Shown: in pieces, positions 48,527 through 57,525 of the stretch | How positions within the stretch are numbered: the first letter of the stretch is position 1 | Layout: each line of letters starts with the position of its first letter | Origin: Pelomonas sp051857475 | GTDB lineage: Bacteria > Pseudomonadota > Gammaproteobacteria > Burkholderiales > Burkholderiaceae_C | Length of the DNA stretch: 64,000 bases | Assembly: GCF_051857475.1 (NCBI RefSeq) | Contig: NZ_JBPZGZ010000007.1 | Location: forward strand, 124,001-188,000 | Direction of reading: 5' to 3' | Made by a program: the position numbers and the translations under genes | Notes under the pieces: generated by a model | Told to the model about the DNA's origin: nothing | Seen by the model: the letters and a program-made list of their open reading frames with translations, nothing else | The model's database searches: none

Positions 48527-51280
48527 TCACTTGAACTGATAGCTGGCCGTGGCGTACCAGAAGCGGCCGCGCGGGTCGACGAAGGAGCCGGCATAACCGG
48601 TCACGTGCGAGCCATAGCTGGACACGGCGGTGAACGGCGGATCCTGGTTCAGCAGGTTGCGCGCGCCCAGGCGCAGGGACAGGGTCGACATCGGCTTCCA
48701 GCCGACCGACATGTTCCAGCGGCTGGTGTCCTTGACCTTGTGCTCGACGGACGGGCCGACGTTGGCCTCCACCAGGCCCGCGGACTCCGTCCAGCCCTTG
48801 ATGAAGTTGTTTTCCAGCGTGACGTTCCAGTTGCCCAGGTTCCAGTCCAGGCCCAGGGTGTGCTGCCACTTGGGCACCGGCTGCACGCCGGCGCCGTCAC
48901 CGGCCGTGCCCTCATAGGACACGAAGGGCGTGCCCTTGCCGTTCTGCTGCTTCCACTGGTTGATGTAGCTGCCGGTGAAGCTGGCGCCCAGGCGGCCCAT
49001 TTCGCCCAGCGGCCAGCTGGCCTTTACGTCCACGTCGATGCCGTTGGTCTTCAGGTCGCCCAGGTTCTCGACCGGCGTCTCGATGTAGCTGATGAAGCCG
49101 CTGGTCAGGCGATGGACGCGGGCGTTGTAGCGCTGGTAGAGGATCGGGTCGGACATGATGGCGTCGCCGCCGATGGTGCCGATCTGGTCCTTCTTCTGGA
49201 TGTGCCAGTAGTCCAGGGCGATGGACAGGTCACGCACCGGCTCGAACACCGCGCCGATGGAGTACTGGCGCGACTTCTCGGGCTTGAGCGTGGGATCGCT
49301 GGACAGGCGCACATTGAACTGCGTCTCGCAGCGCGGGTCGCCCGCCTGGCCGGCCGGGCAGTTCGGGTCGACCAGGGAGTTGGCCGTGTTGGTGAAAGCC
49401 GTCGGGCTGTTCACGTCCCACAGCGTCGGTGCGCGGAAGCCGGTGCCGGCGCTGCCGCGCAGCAGGATTTCCTTGCTGGGCTGGAAGCGCAGCGTCACGC
49501 CAGGGTTGAAGGTGGAGCCGAAGTCGCTGTAGTGGTCATAGCGGGCCTTGACGGTCGCTTCCCAGCCCTTGGCAAAAGGCATGGACAGCTCGCTGAAGAC
49601 CGCGTAGATGGTGCGCGAGGCCACCGTCTTGGGCACGGTGCCTTCGCCGCCGATGTGCAGACCCAGCTCATAGTCGGGGTTGACGGCGTGGTCGTCGGCC
49701 TTTTCCTTGCGCAGGTCGGTGCCGACGGCCAGCATCATCGGGCCGCCCGCCATGCTCATCAGCTCCTTGCTGGCCTTGGCATCGAACGCATAGGTCGTGC
49801 TCTTGGAACGGCGCATCGGGCCTTCCATGCGCGCACGGTCCAGCGCGGCCAGGCCGGCGGCGTCCTGCGGGCCGAAGGGGTTGATGACGCCCGTCGCCAG
49901 CTCGGCGATGAAGCGGCCTTCATGCAGATAGTTGTAGTAGTCCAGCGAGCCCTTGGCCTGCGACATCGTCAGGCCGGCGTCGTAGTCCCAGCCGGCCATG
50001 ATGCCGGTTGCGCCCGCGACAAAACGGGTCTGCTCGTTCAGCACGTTGTTGGTACGCGGGCCGACCGGCACGGAGCGCATGGCGATCTCGGTGAAACCGC
50101 CGCCCAGCGTGTCGAACTGGGCCGGCGTGTAGCCCAGGCTCAGCAGCAGGTCGCGCGGGAAGTATTTGCTCGAGATCGGCAGCGCGAAGGACGGGTAGGT
50201 GCCGTCGGCCTTCACATGACCCGCTGTGGAGTCGATGGGCACGGCGGCGGTGCGGCCGATGGATTCGTTGCGCGCGTAGCTGGCCTCGAAGAAGACCTGC
50301 GAATCGGCGCCCGTGTCCAGCGTGAACCGACCGAAGGCATCGGCCTTCTTGGAGTCGGGCAGGTTTTCCTGCATGGCCGGATAGATGAAGCGGCAGCGCT
50401 TGATCGGCGTGCCGTTGGGCGTCGTCGTGGTCAGCGTCTGGATGGTGTTGAAGTTGGGGTCGCAGGGGCTGAAGGCCGCACCCGCGTTGGCATAGGCGCC
50501 CGGCGTGATATTGAAGTCCACGAGGCGGCCAGGGAAGGAGCGGCCCGAGGTCGGGGGATCCGAGCCGGGGATCTCGTCGATGCCGCGCAGATACCACTTC
50601 TGGTCGAGGGAGCTGACCTTGGTCTGCTTCTTGACGTTGCCGGTGACCAGCAGGTTGTAGCCGTCGGTCTTGAGGCCACCCATGCCGAAGGCGATGGAGG
50701 CGCTCGTTTCCTTGCCGCCGATGCTCTTCTCGGGGGCGCCGTACTTCAGGGTGATGGCGCCCTTGTCGTAGTCCTTGCGCGTGATGAAGTTGATGACGCC
50801 GCCGACGGCGTCGGTGCCGTACACGGCCGAGGCGCCGTCACGCAGCACCTCGATGCGGTCGATGGCCGCGAAGGGGATGCTGTTCAGGTCGACCGACGAG
50901 TTGCCGCCGATGGAGCCGAAGGCGAAATTGGCCAGGCGCCGGCCGTTCAGCAGCACCAGCGTCGAGTTGGGGCCCAGGCCGCGCAGGTTGGCAAAACTCT
51001 GGGAGTAGCCCGCGCCCTGCGTCGAGTCGGACTGCATGGCCGTGTTGGCACCGATGCGGCGCAGGATGTCCTCGACGTTGGTGGCGCCGGTCTTCTCGAT
51101 CTGGTCGCGCGTCATCACCGACACGGGCAGGGCCGTCTCGGATTCGACCCGCTTGATGGAGGAGCCGGTGATGGTGATGCGTTCAAGCTGCTGCTGGCCC
51201 GGCGCGTTCTGCGCGGCGGCCGTGCCGGCGATGCCGGCGGCCAGCAAGGCCAGCGCCAGTCGGGTGTGGCGGTGTTGCAT
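48527..51280 (-). CDS. TonB-dependent outer membrane receptor
   Basis: This 917-residue outer-membrane transporter has a signal peptide (1-23, ending TAAAQ). The plug domain contains ITITGSSIKRVES (TonB-box-like start), VLLNGRRLANF and RIEVLRDGASAVYGTDAVGGVINFI. A long beta-barrel ends with an aromatic C-terminal strand (YATASYQFK). The GGVINFI variant and length resemble receptors for polysaccharide or peptide breakdown products, as opposed to classic siderophore receptors; the substrate is not determined. CAGGAG lies ahead of the ATG at 51280. A terminator follows the stop, so the gene is monocistronic. No TonB or ExbBD genes are close. Confidence 0.95.
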   Translation of the reverse strand: MQHRHTRLALALLAAGIAGTAAAQNAPGQQQLERITITGSSIKRVESETALPVSVMTRDQIEKTGATNVEDILRRIGANTAMQSDSTQGAGYSQSFANLRGLGPNSTLVLLNGRRLANFAFGSIGGNSSVDLNSIPFAAIDRIEVLRDGASAVYGTDAVGGVINFITRKDYDKGAITLKYGAPEKSIGGKETSASIAFGMGGLKTDGYNLLVTGNVKKQTKVSSLDQKWYLRGIDEIPGSDPPTSGRSFPGRLVDFNITPGAYANAGAAFSPCDPNFNTIQTLTTTTPNGTPIKRCRFIYPAMQENLPDSKKADAFGRFTLDTGADSQVFFEASYARNESIGRTAAVPIDSTAGHVKADGTYPSFALPISSKYFPRDLLLSLGYTPAQFDTLGGGFTEIAMRSVPVGPRTNNVLNEQTRFVAGATGIMAGWDYDAGLTMSQAKGSLDYYNYLHEGRFIAELATGVINPFGPQDAAGLAALDRARMEGPMRRSKSTTYAFDAKASKELMSMAGGPMMLAVGTDLRKEKADDHAVNPDYELGLHIGGEGTVPKTVASRTIYAVFSELSMPFAKGWEATVKARYDHYSDFGSTFNPGVTLRFQPSKEILLRGSAGTGFRAPTLWDVNSPTAFTNTANSLVDPNCPAGQAGDPRCETQFNVRLSSDPTLKPEKSRQYSIGAVFEPVRDLSIALDYWHIQKKDQIGTIGGDAIMSDPILYQRYNARVHRLTSGFISYIETPVENLGDLKTNGIDVDVKASWPLGEMGRLGASFTGSYINQWKQQNGKGTPFVSYEGTAGDGAGVQPVPKWQHTLGLDWNLGNWNVTLENNFIKGWTESAGLVEANVGPSVEHKVKDTSRWNMSVGWKPMSTLSLRLGARNLLNQDPPFTAVSSYGSHVTGYAGSFVDPRGRFWYATASYQFK

Positions 51281-51507
51281 GGAAGCGAACTCCTGGTCAT
51301 TGGGGCTTTGTGAAGGGGTCGCCCCGACCCCCCGCCGCGGCGCGGCGTGTTGCCCTCGTGCAAAGAAGTGTGAGGGCCACTTCACGCCGTTTCCCCTGCG
51401 GGAAGTCAGGCTGTGGCGCCATCGCCGCACCATGAACTAGGGACTGACTTTCCTCACGGGCGCTCCACGCCCTAACGGCCCAAACTCGCGCGTACCTGCG
51501 TCGCCAC

Positions 51508-52299
51508 TCAGGGCTTGAAACCGTACTCCCGGTAGATGCGCTCTACCGCGCCCGTGCGTGACAGCTGCGCGAACGCGGCCGTGAAGGCCTCGAGCACCGG
51601 CGCATGCCGGGCCTGACCCTTGTTGAAGAGCAGGTAGTAGCCAACGACGGACGCCTCCGGATAGGGCGCGAAGCTCAGCGCCTCCATGTCGGCCCGCGCG
51701 ATGCCATGCCGCTCGGCCGAGGCCCGCAGTTCGGCGGTCGAGAGCAGATAGTCGCAACGCCCCAGCAGCAGCTTGGTCACCACCGCGCGCAGGCTGTGCG
51801 CACCGGCATCGACGCTCTTGCTGACCCCCACGCCCTCGAGCCAGGCGTAGTTGGACCCCGAGACGCCGCACATGCGATGCTGGCCCAGCACCTGATACGA
51901 CGTCAGCGTGTGCGGCAGGTCGCTGCGCGCCGTGACGAACCAGACCCCGCCCGTGAGCTGATGGATGGGCCCGAGGAAGGCGTAGTCGGCCAGCCGCTGC
52001 GGGTTGACGCTGGCGTAGAAGGCGAAGTCCACCGCTTCGGGGCCGGTCGCCTTCGCCTGGCGCAGGCAGCGCGCCCAGGGCAGGGGCTGCAGCACGAGTC
52101 GCAAACCCGCCTGCTGTGCCATCGCCTTGACCAGGTCGACCGCGGCGCCGCGCCAGACGCCGTCGGTATCCAGGTAGCCGTAGCCTGAACGATCCGCCTC
52201 GTCGAAACAGGCCGTCACGACTTCTTCCGCGCCCCAGGCCGATGCCGCGCCAGCCATCAAGGCCGCGGCGAGCACGCCGTTGAGCAGGGCGGTCTTCAT
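51508..52299 (-). CDS. Periplasmic solute-binding protein, family 3
   Basis: This 263-residue binding protein has a signal peptide (1-23, ending SAWG). The two-lobe pattern includes ACFDEADRSGYGYLDTDGVWRGAAVDLVKAMAQQAG, the usual lobe-1 start of amino-acid binding proteins. LPWARCLRQAKATGPEAVDFA and GAVERIYREYGFKP also fit. No ABC transporter permease is nearby. Its first four bases overlap the end of the CHASE2 kinase gene. It may serve as a periplasmic ligand sensor for that kinase rather than for transport, which is inferred from position. Confidence 0.9.
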   Translation of the reverse strand: MKTALLNGVLAAALMAGAASAWGAEEVVTACFDEADRSGYGYLDTDGVWRGAAVDLVKAMAQQAGLRLVLQPLPWARCLRQAKATGPEAVDFAFYASVNPQRLADYAFLGPIHQLTGGVWFVTARSDLPHTLTSYQVLGQHRMCGVSGSNYAWLEGVGVSKSVDAGAHSLRAVVTKLLLGRCDYLLSTAELRASAERHGIARADMEALSFAPYPEASVVGYYLLFNKGQARHAPVLEAFTAAFAQLSRTGAVERIYREYGFKP

Positions 52300-54659
52300 G
52301 AGCGGGCGTATTTGGCCAGGGCCTGCAGCAGCGCCGCAAGGCTGAGCGGCTTGGTCAGGTGGGCATCGCAGCCCGCCGCCAGCGACTGCTGCACATCGGT
52401 GTCGAAGGCGTTCGCCGTCAGCGCGACGATGGGCAGGCGGGGGCGGCCTTCGGCGGCCTCGATGGCACGCCACCGGCGCGTCGCCGACAGGCCGTCGGTG
52501 CCCGGCATCAGCATGTCCATCAGCACCAGGTCGAAGTCGCCCTCACGCAGCGCCGCCAGGGCTTGTTCGCCGTCGCGCACCCGGGTGATGTGGTGGCCCA
52601 GCGGCTGCAGCATGCCGTCGATGACGAGCACGTTGACGTCGTTGTCCTCGGCCAGCAGCAGCGCCAGCGGCCGGCCTGGCGCGATGCGCTCGGCGCGCGG
52701 CTCGATGAGGTCGTCGTGCGGCGGCCGCGAGTCGGGCAGATCGAGGCGGACCTCGAAGCGGCTGCCCTCGCCGGGGCGGCTCTGCACGCTGACATCGCCG
52801 CCCATCAGCCGCGCCAGGCTGCGCGTGATGGCCAGGCCCAGGCCTGTGCCGCCGAACTCCTGGGCGATGGCAGCGTCGGCCTGGGCGAAGGGCTGGAAGA
52901 TGCGCTCCAGCTTGTCCGGCGCGATGCCGATGCCGGTGTCCTGCACGCTGATCAGGGCCAGGCCATCGGCGTTGCGCGCCAGCTCCACCGTGACGCCACC
53001 CGTCTTGGTGAACTTGATGGCATTGCCGACCAGGTTGGTGACGATCTGGGCCACGCGCTGCTGGTCGCCCAGCACCCAGCCCGTGGCCTCGGTGCGCGCG
53101 AACACGCGCAGCCACAGGCCCTGGCTCTGGGCGCGCGAACGCAGCAGCTCCAGCTGCAGCTCGACCAGGTCGACGAGGTTGAAGGGATGCGAGGCCAGCT
53201 CCAGGCGGCCGCTCTCGATGCGGGCGTTGTCGAGCAGGTCGTTGATGAGGGCAAAGACCTGGCGCCCGGCATGGCCCAGCACTTCCACGAAATGTGCCTG
53301 GTCGGGCTTGAGCGGCGAGCGGGCGAGGATGTCGGAGAAGCCCAGCACGGCATTCATCGGCGTGCGCATCTCGTGGCTGACCTGGGCCAGCAGCTCGGTC
53401 TTGGCCCGGCTGCGTGCATCGGCCAGCTCGCGTTCGCGCGTCAGCTCGCGCTCGCGCTGGCGATGCGCGCGCTCGTGCTCGACGGCCGTGAACAGCAGGG
53501 CCAGGCCCAGCACATAGAGGGCCGGCGCCGGCATGGGCAGCAGGCCCGCGCCCACGGCCGACCAGGCCGTGATCGCCATGGCGGCCATGGCCAGCCCCGC
53601 GGCCACAGCCTGGCGGCGCAGCAGCAGCGGCAGCAGCCCGAGCACCAGCAGGCCGGCATCGACGGCCCAGACCGCCGCACCGCTGTCGCGCAGCAGCGGC
53701 AGCGGCTCACCGCCCAGCGCCTCGAAGACGGCCGCGTTCAGCGTCGTGCCCGACAGCCGGCCCTGGGGCGTCATGACCTCGTCGGCAAAGAAAGCGCTGC
53801 TGCCGACAAAGACACTGCGGCCGGCCAGCAGCCGGGCCAGTTCGGGGTCCTCGGTCTCGCCCAGGGCCGCCCGCATCAGGCGCTGCCAGGACACGCGCGG
53901 CGGCTCGCCACCGTCCAAGGGCAGGCGCAGCCGCAACTGGCCCGACTCGTCCACCGGCCAACGGCGCGTGCCGGCCAACAGTTCGTCGCCCTCCCGCCGC
54001 CAGGCCAGCGCGCCATCGGCACGCAGCCGCGCCGCAAAGGCCAGGCTGGGCAGGCTGCGCCCCTGCACGCGGTGCAGCAGCGGCAGGCGGCGCAGCAGGC
54101 CATCGTCGTCCAGGGCCACGGAGATGACGCCGAGGCTGGAGGGTTCGGTCAGCGCGTCCAGCAGGGCATCGGTGGGCGCGGTCAGCGCATCCCAGTCCAG
54201 GCCCGGCGCATGGGCGGCGCCCAGGCGGTTCAGCACACGCTGCTCGGCGGCGCTGGCCGGCGCCAGTTCGACGGCCGCGCGTTGGTGCAGGCCCGCCGCG
54301 GCCAGCACGGTCGGCGGCCCGGCCGCCAGCGTTGCGGCCAGTCGAGCGTCGCCCTCGCGCGGGCCGGAAAAGACGATGTCGATGACGACCAGGCGCGCGC
54401 CCGCCTGGCCGAGATAGTCCAGCATCAGCGCGTAGACCTCGCGCGAGTACGGCCACTCGCCCAGGGGCTGGCGCAGGGCGCGCAACGAGGCATCGTCGAT
54501 GTCGACGATGACGCTGGTGGCGGGGGCCGGCGGCGGCGCGGCGGCACGCAGCAGCAGGTCGCCGATCGCCCGGTCGACGCGCGGCTGCGCGCCGGTCAGG
54601 CTCAGCAGCACCCAGAGCACCAATGCGCCGGGAAGGGAGAGCCAGGGCCAGCGTTTCAA
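52296..54659 (-). CDS. CHASE2 hybrid sensor histidine kinase
   Basis: This 787-residue membrane kinase starts with one helix (1-24), then a periplasmic CHASE2 domain (about 30-325: VIVDIDDASLRALRQPLGEWPYSREVYA, VVIDIVFSGPREGD). Three membrane helices follow (about 330-400). HisKA comes next (SHEMRTPMNAVLGFSD, His near 431), then HATPase (NLVGNAIKFTKTGG) and a C-terminal receiver (LLLAEDNDVNVLVID, about 671, with LVLMDMLMPGTDG). The apparent start is TTG at 54659, ten bases after the FecR/LysM stop; I see no nearby ATG that would keep the first helix. It overlaps the solute-binding protein gene by four bases. The signal may come through CHASE2 or the neighbouring periplasmic proteins. Confidence 0.93.
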   Translation of the reverse strand: MKRWPWLSLPGALVLWVLLSLTGAQPRVDRAIGDLLLRAAAPPPAPATSVIVDIDDASLRALRQPLGEWPYSREVYALMLDYLGQAGARLVVIDIVFSGPREGDARLAATLAAGPPTVLAAAGLHQRAAVELAPASAAEQRVLNRLGAAHAPGLDWDALTAPTDALLDALTEPSSLGVISVALDDDGLLRRLPLLHRVQGRSLPSLAFAARLRADGALAWRREGDELLAGTRRWPVDESGQLRLRLPLDGGEPPRVSWQRLMRAALGETEDPELARLLAGRSVFVGSSAFFADEVMTPQGRLSGTTLNAAVFEALGGEPLPLLRDSGAAVWAVDAGLLVLGLLPLLLRRQAVAAGLAMAAMAITAWSAVGAGLLPMPAPALYVLGLALLFTAVEHERAHRQRERELTRERELADARSRAKTELLAQVSHEMRTPMNAVLGFSDILARSPLKPDQAHFVEVLGHAGRQVFALINDLLDNARIESGRLELASHPFNLVDLVELQLELLRSRAQSQGLWLRVFARTEATGWVLGDQQRVAQIVTNLVGNAIKFTKTGGVTVELARNADGLALISVQDTGIGIAPDKLERIFQPFAQADAAIAQEFGGTGLGLAITRSLARLMGGDVSVQSRPGEGSRFEVRLDLPDSRPPHDDLIEPRAERIAPGRPLALLLAEDNDVNVLVIDGMLQPLGHHITRVRDGEQALAALREGDFDLVLMDMLMPGTDGLSATRRWRAIEAAEGRPRLPIVALTANAFDTDVQQSLAAGCDAHLTKPLSLAALLQALAKYARS

Positions 54660-54669
54660 ACCCGGCTTT

Positions 54670-56304
54670 TCAAAGGAGGGGCACGAGCAGCAGCGGCAAC
54701 AGCCAGAGCCAACGCGGATAGGGCTGTTCGATCATCTGCGTCTGCCCCCAGGGGCTGGGCGCGCCGGCGGCATTGAAGGCACGCGCGCGCAGGAAGTATT
54801 TGCCGGCCGACGGTTTCGGCATGGCGAGTTCGGCCTTGTCGGTCGAGAAGCGCTGCACGTCGGCGCCCTCGAAGGCCTCGTTCTTCGCCCACTCCAGCTC
54901 ATAGCGCACGACGCCGGGGTCAGCACGCCAGCGCAGCTTGAGCTGGTCGCCGTCGACCTCGGGTTCGGCCGGCGGTGGGGCCGGGGGCGGGGGCGCGAGC
55001 ACGAAGCTCTGCGCGTCGCTGAAGGGGCCGACCCGGCCACCGGCCTCAACCGACGCGATGCGCCAGTGATAGTCGCCATAGGGCAGCTCGACCTGCGCGC
55101 CGTTGTCGCTCAGCGCGGGCGAGTCGCGCACGACATCGCGGAAGGTGGCGTCGCGCGCCACCTGCAGGCGCACCCGAGGCGCCTGGGTATTGCGCGTCCA
55201 GGCCATGATGACGCTGCTGCTGGCGCTGTAGACGACGGCGTTGGGCGGGGGCGCCTGGATGAAGGGCGGCTCGGGCCGGGCCTGCAGACGGATGTCCTTG
55301 TCGGCCGCGACGCCCTCCTGGCCGCGCGCATCGATGGCGCGCACGCGCAGGGTGTAGTCGCCATCGGCCAGATCGCGCGCCTCGGCCCAGGTGGTGGCGG
55401 GCTCGCCCACGACATCGTCCAGCAGCAGGCGGTCGAAGTCGCCGCGGACATAGAGCTGGGCGCGCCAGGTGGCGGCGCCGGTGGGGCCGCCGACCCAGGC
55501 CAGATGCAGCGGCAGGCGCTCCGCCACGGCCGCCAGGCCGCTCAGGTCAGGGGCGGGCAGCAGGGCTGCAACGCTGCGGGCCGCGCCTTCCGCCAGCAGG
55601 CCCTGGCCGGTGGCGACGTCGGCGCCCAGGCCATCGGCATGCACGGCGCCGGACAGCACCTGCATGCGGCTTTGCGCCCCGGCGGTCTGCACGCGGAACT
55701 CGGTGCCGCGCACGCCCAGGTTCACGTGGGGCGTTCGCACCTCGTAAAGCGGTACGCGCTGGGCATTGGGCGTCACGCGGCTGTCCGCCCCGCCCTGCTG
55801 CACGCCGATGCGCACGGCGGGAATGGCGCCCCGCCCCAGCACCAGCAGCTGTTCGAGCGTGACATCGCTGTCGGGTGGGATGAGCAGGCGCGAGCCATCG
55901 GCGAAACGCAGGCTGGCGCTGGACTGGGCCCCGGTGCGGATGCGGTCGCCGCTCTGCAGCGTGGCGCCGGCAGTCAAGGCGTCGGTGGCCGCATCGCGCT
56001 GGCGCGTGACCTGGCCGCGTGCGAACACGGCTTCGGCCACGCTGGCCTCACGGCGCAGCCAGGCCACGGGCATGCGCAGGCTGGAGCCCGGCATCAGCCG
56101 CAACGGGTCGGGCACGCGGTTGAGTTTTTGCAGGTCGCGCCAGGTCCTGGGTGGCGCCAGCCAGGCGTCGGTCAGCGTGATCAGGGTGTCGCCGGGCTGG
56201 ATGCGGTAGCGCCAGTCGGCATCGGCCGCCTCGCCTTGCGCATGCGCAGCGGCGGCAGCCAGCAACAGGCCCATCATGGCGAGCCAGACTCTCAGTGCTT
56301 TCAT
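54670..56304 (-). CDS. LysM-FecR periplasmic protein with C-terminal anchor
   Basis: This 544-residue protein has a signal peptide (1-22, ending AHA). A LysM-like peptidoglycan-binding motif follows (RYRIQPGDTLITLTDAWL, about 31-80). The FecR domain covers about 100-215 (LQSGDRIRTGAQSSASLRFADGSRLLIPPDSDVTL and VRTPHVNLGVRGTEFRVQ). Two beta-sandwich regions follow, then a C-terminal hydrophobic helix (WLWLLPLLLVPLL) as a membrane anchor. FecR-like domains often pass external information to inner-membrane partners. GGAGG precedes the ATG at 56304. It is first in an operon with the CHASE2 kinase and binding protein; FecR/LysM and CHASE2 genes are neighbours in many Proteobacteria. Confidence 0.9.
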   Translation of the reverse strand: MKALRVWLAMMGLLLAAAAAHAQGEAADADWRYRIQPGDTLITLTDAWLAPPRTWRDLQKLNRVPDPLRLMPGSSLRMPVAWLRREASVAEAVFARGQVTRQRDAATDALTAGATLQSGDRIRTGAQSSASLRFADGSRLLIPPDSDVTLEQLLVLGRGAIPAVRIGVQQGGADSRVTPNAQRVPLYEVRTPHVNLGVRGTEFRVQTAGAQSRMQVLSGAVHADGLGADVATGQGLLAEGAARSVAALLPAPDLSGLAAVAERLPLHLAWVGGPTGAATWRAQLYVRGDFDRLLLDDVVGEPATTWAEARDLADGDYTLRVRAIDARGQEGVAADKDIRLQARPEPPFIQAPPPNAVVYSASSSVIMAWTRNTQAPRVRLQVARDATFRDVVRDSPALSDNGAQVELPYGDYHWRIASVEAGGRVGPFSDAQSFVLAPPPPAPPPAEPEVDGDQLKLRWRADPGVVRYELEWAKNEAFEGADVQRFSTDKAELAMPKPSAGKYFLRARAFNAAGAPSPWGQTQMIEQPYPRWLWLLPLLLVPLL

Positions 56305-56380
56305 CGAAGCCTCCCTTCCCTCGCAGGAGCTTGGATCGTAGCCATGCAGCAGAATGCCGAATACAGGAGGAGTCCGCGTC

Positions 56381-56662
56381 ATGCTGACGATTTCAGGCTT
56401 CATCGGCTGGCTGCGCCGCCATCGCATCGCCTGCTTCGGCGTCATGGTGCTGAGCTTCATCGCCTTCGGGCTGCTGACCCTGGACCTGGTGCGGCTGGTG
56501 AGCGCCAACGCGGCTCTGCTGTCGGACTATGGCTGGCAGGGCCTGCAGGACGGCGGCCTGCGCCAGTTGCTGGAGTTGCTGGCTTCCACGCTGGCAGCCA
56601 TGGCGGCCTGGCTGCTGTTCAAGGTCTGCGAGACGGTGCTGGTGCAGTCCTGGACGCGCTGA
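56381..56662 (+). CDS. Small membrane protein
   Basis: This 93-residue protein has two hydrophobic helices (residues 15-36: IACFGVMVLSFIAFGLLTLDL; about 62-79: LLELLASTLAAMAAWLLF). AGGAGGAG eight bases ahead of the ATG at 56381 gives a strong ribosome site. Its function is unknown. It is divergent from the FecR/LysM gene (76 bp) and convergent with the TetR gene, 8 bp away. Confidence 0.72.
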   Translation: MLTISGFIGWLRRHRIACFGVMVLSFIAFGLLTLDLVRLVSANAALLSDYGWQGLQDGGLRQLLELLASTLAAMAAWLLFKVCETVLVQSWTR

Positions 56663-56670
56663 GCGTCTGT

Positions 56671-57363
56671 CTAGGCACCAGCGAGCGCTTTTTCGAGCCG
56701 CCCGCGCAGCTGGCGCAGCTGCTTCAGCTCCTCGTCGGGCGCCTGCAGGGCCGGCCACAGCAACTCGACCAGGTCGCGCGCACTGGCTTCCACGTCGATC
56801 TGGCGGCCGGTCATGACCACTTCCCACAGCATGTGCTCCATGGGGCCGAAGACCAGGGAGCGCAGCAGGCGCAGCGGGATGTCGCGCCGGATCTCCTCGA
56901 TCTCCTGGCCGCGGGCCAGCAGCTCCATCAGCGGCGCCGTGTAGCGGCGCTGCAGTTCGACAAAGCCTTCGCCGAGATCCTGTCCCTTGGTCCGGCCCTC
57001 GGACAGCACCAGGGCGCACAGCCCCGTGCCCTGGATCAGGAACAGGCGCAGATGCATCAGCACCAGGAACTCCAGCTGCTCGCGCACCGAGAGGTCGCGC
57101 GGCAGCTCGGTCTCGATGGCGGCGATGATCTCGTCGTACCAGTCCTGGATGACGCGCATGCACAGCTCGCGCTTGCCGCGGAAATACGTGAAAACCGTCG
57201 CTTCCGAGATGCCCAGGCGCTGGGCGATCTCGGTGGTTGTGGCACGCTCGTAGCCCCGCTCGGCAAACACCTCGCGGCCCACCCGCAGGATGTCGCGCAC
57301 GCGCTGCTCGGCCTTGGGGCCGGCAGGGGAGCGGCGGCGCGAAGCGGCGGTGGCGGCAGGCAT
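56671..57363 (-). CDS. TetR family transcriptional regulator
   Basis: This 230-residue regulator has an N-terminal HTH (ERGYERATTTEIAQRLGISEATVFTYFRGKRELCMRV). A helical ligand-binding domain carries hydrophobic residues suitable for acyl-CoA-type effectors. It is divergent from the methylcrotonyl-CoA carboxylase operon. A dyad CTTGAGT-AAC-ACTCAAG lies between the two at 57385-57401. By position it resembles the TetR-type LiuQ regulators proposed for branched-chain amino acid degradation in betaproteobacteria. That identity is inferred and not read directly from the sequence. The ATG at 57363 was chosen; an in-frame start at 57396 would overlap the dyad. Confidence 0.92.
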   Translation of the reverse strand: MPAATAASRRRSPAGPKAEQRVRDILRVGREVFAERGYERATTTEIAQRLGISEATVFTYFRGKRELCMRVIQDWYDEIIAAIETELPRDLSVREQLEFLVLMHLRLFLIQGTGLCALVLSEGRTKGQDLGEGFVELQRRYTAPLMELLARGQEIEEIRRDIPLRLLRSLVFGPMEHMLWEVVMTGRQIDVEASARDLVELLWPALQAPDEELKQLRQLRGRLEKALAGA

Positions 57364-57384
57364 GGGAGCGCATTCTGCGCAATT

Positions 57385-57401
57385 CTTGAGTAACACTCAA
57401 G
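57385..57401. promoter_or_regulatory. Candidate TetR operator CTTGAGT-AAC-ACTCAAG
   Basis: A perfect 7+3+7 dyad lies 21 bp before the TetR start and 124 bp before the carboxylase start. Its size and symmetry fit a TetR dimer site. It would overlap the likely promoter of the regulator gene and could control both directions. Confidence 0.6.
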
Positions 57402-57525
57402 TCGGCATTGCATCCGGGTTCACCCTCGTTTATTCTGGCGCCCCCCAGACGGCTCACGAGGCCGTCCATCCATAAATTGAGCCCTGCTTAATCGCTGATT
57501 CAGGCGGGGCCCGCCCGGAGACACC

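Noticed and set aside
48605..51313. 900-codon plus-strand open frame opposite the TonB-dependent receptor gene
   Set aside because: The minus-strand frame has signal peptide, plug and barrel features and a matching terminator. The plus frame has none and is a shadow of high GC content.
51400..51475. Imperfect inverted repeat GGGAAGTCAG ... CTGACTTTCC upstream of the TonB-dependent receptor gene
   Set aside because: One base is inserted in one arm and the loop is long. With no second copy in the window, it is not distinguishable from chance.
52359..57393. Two long plus-strand frames (52359-54776 and 54499-57393) over the CHASE2, FecR/LysM and TetR genes
   Set aside because: They run antisense across several well-supported genes and intergenic regions, which no real gene would do.
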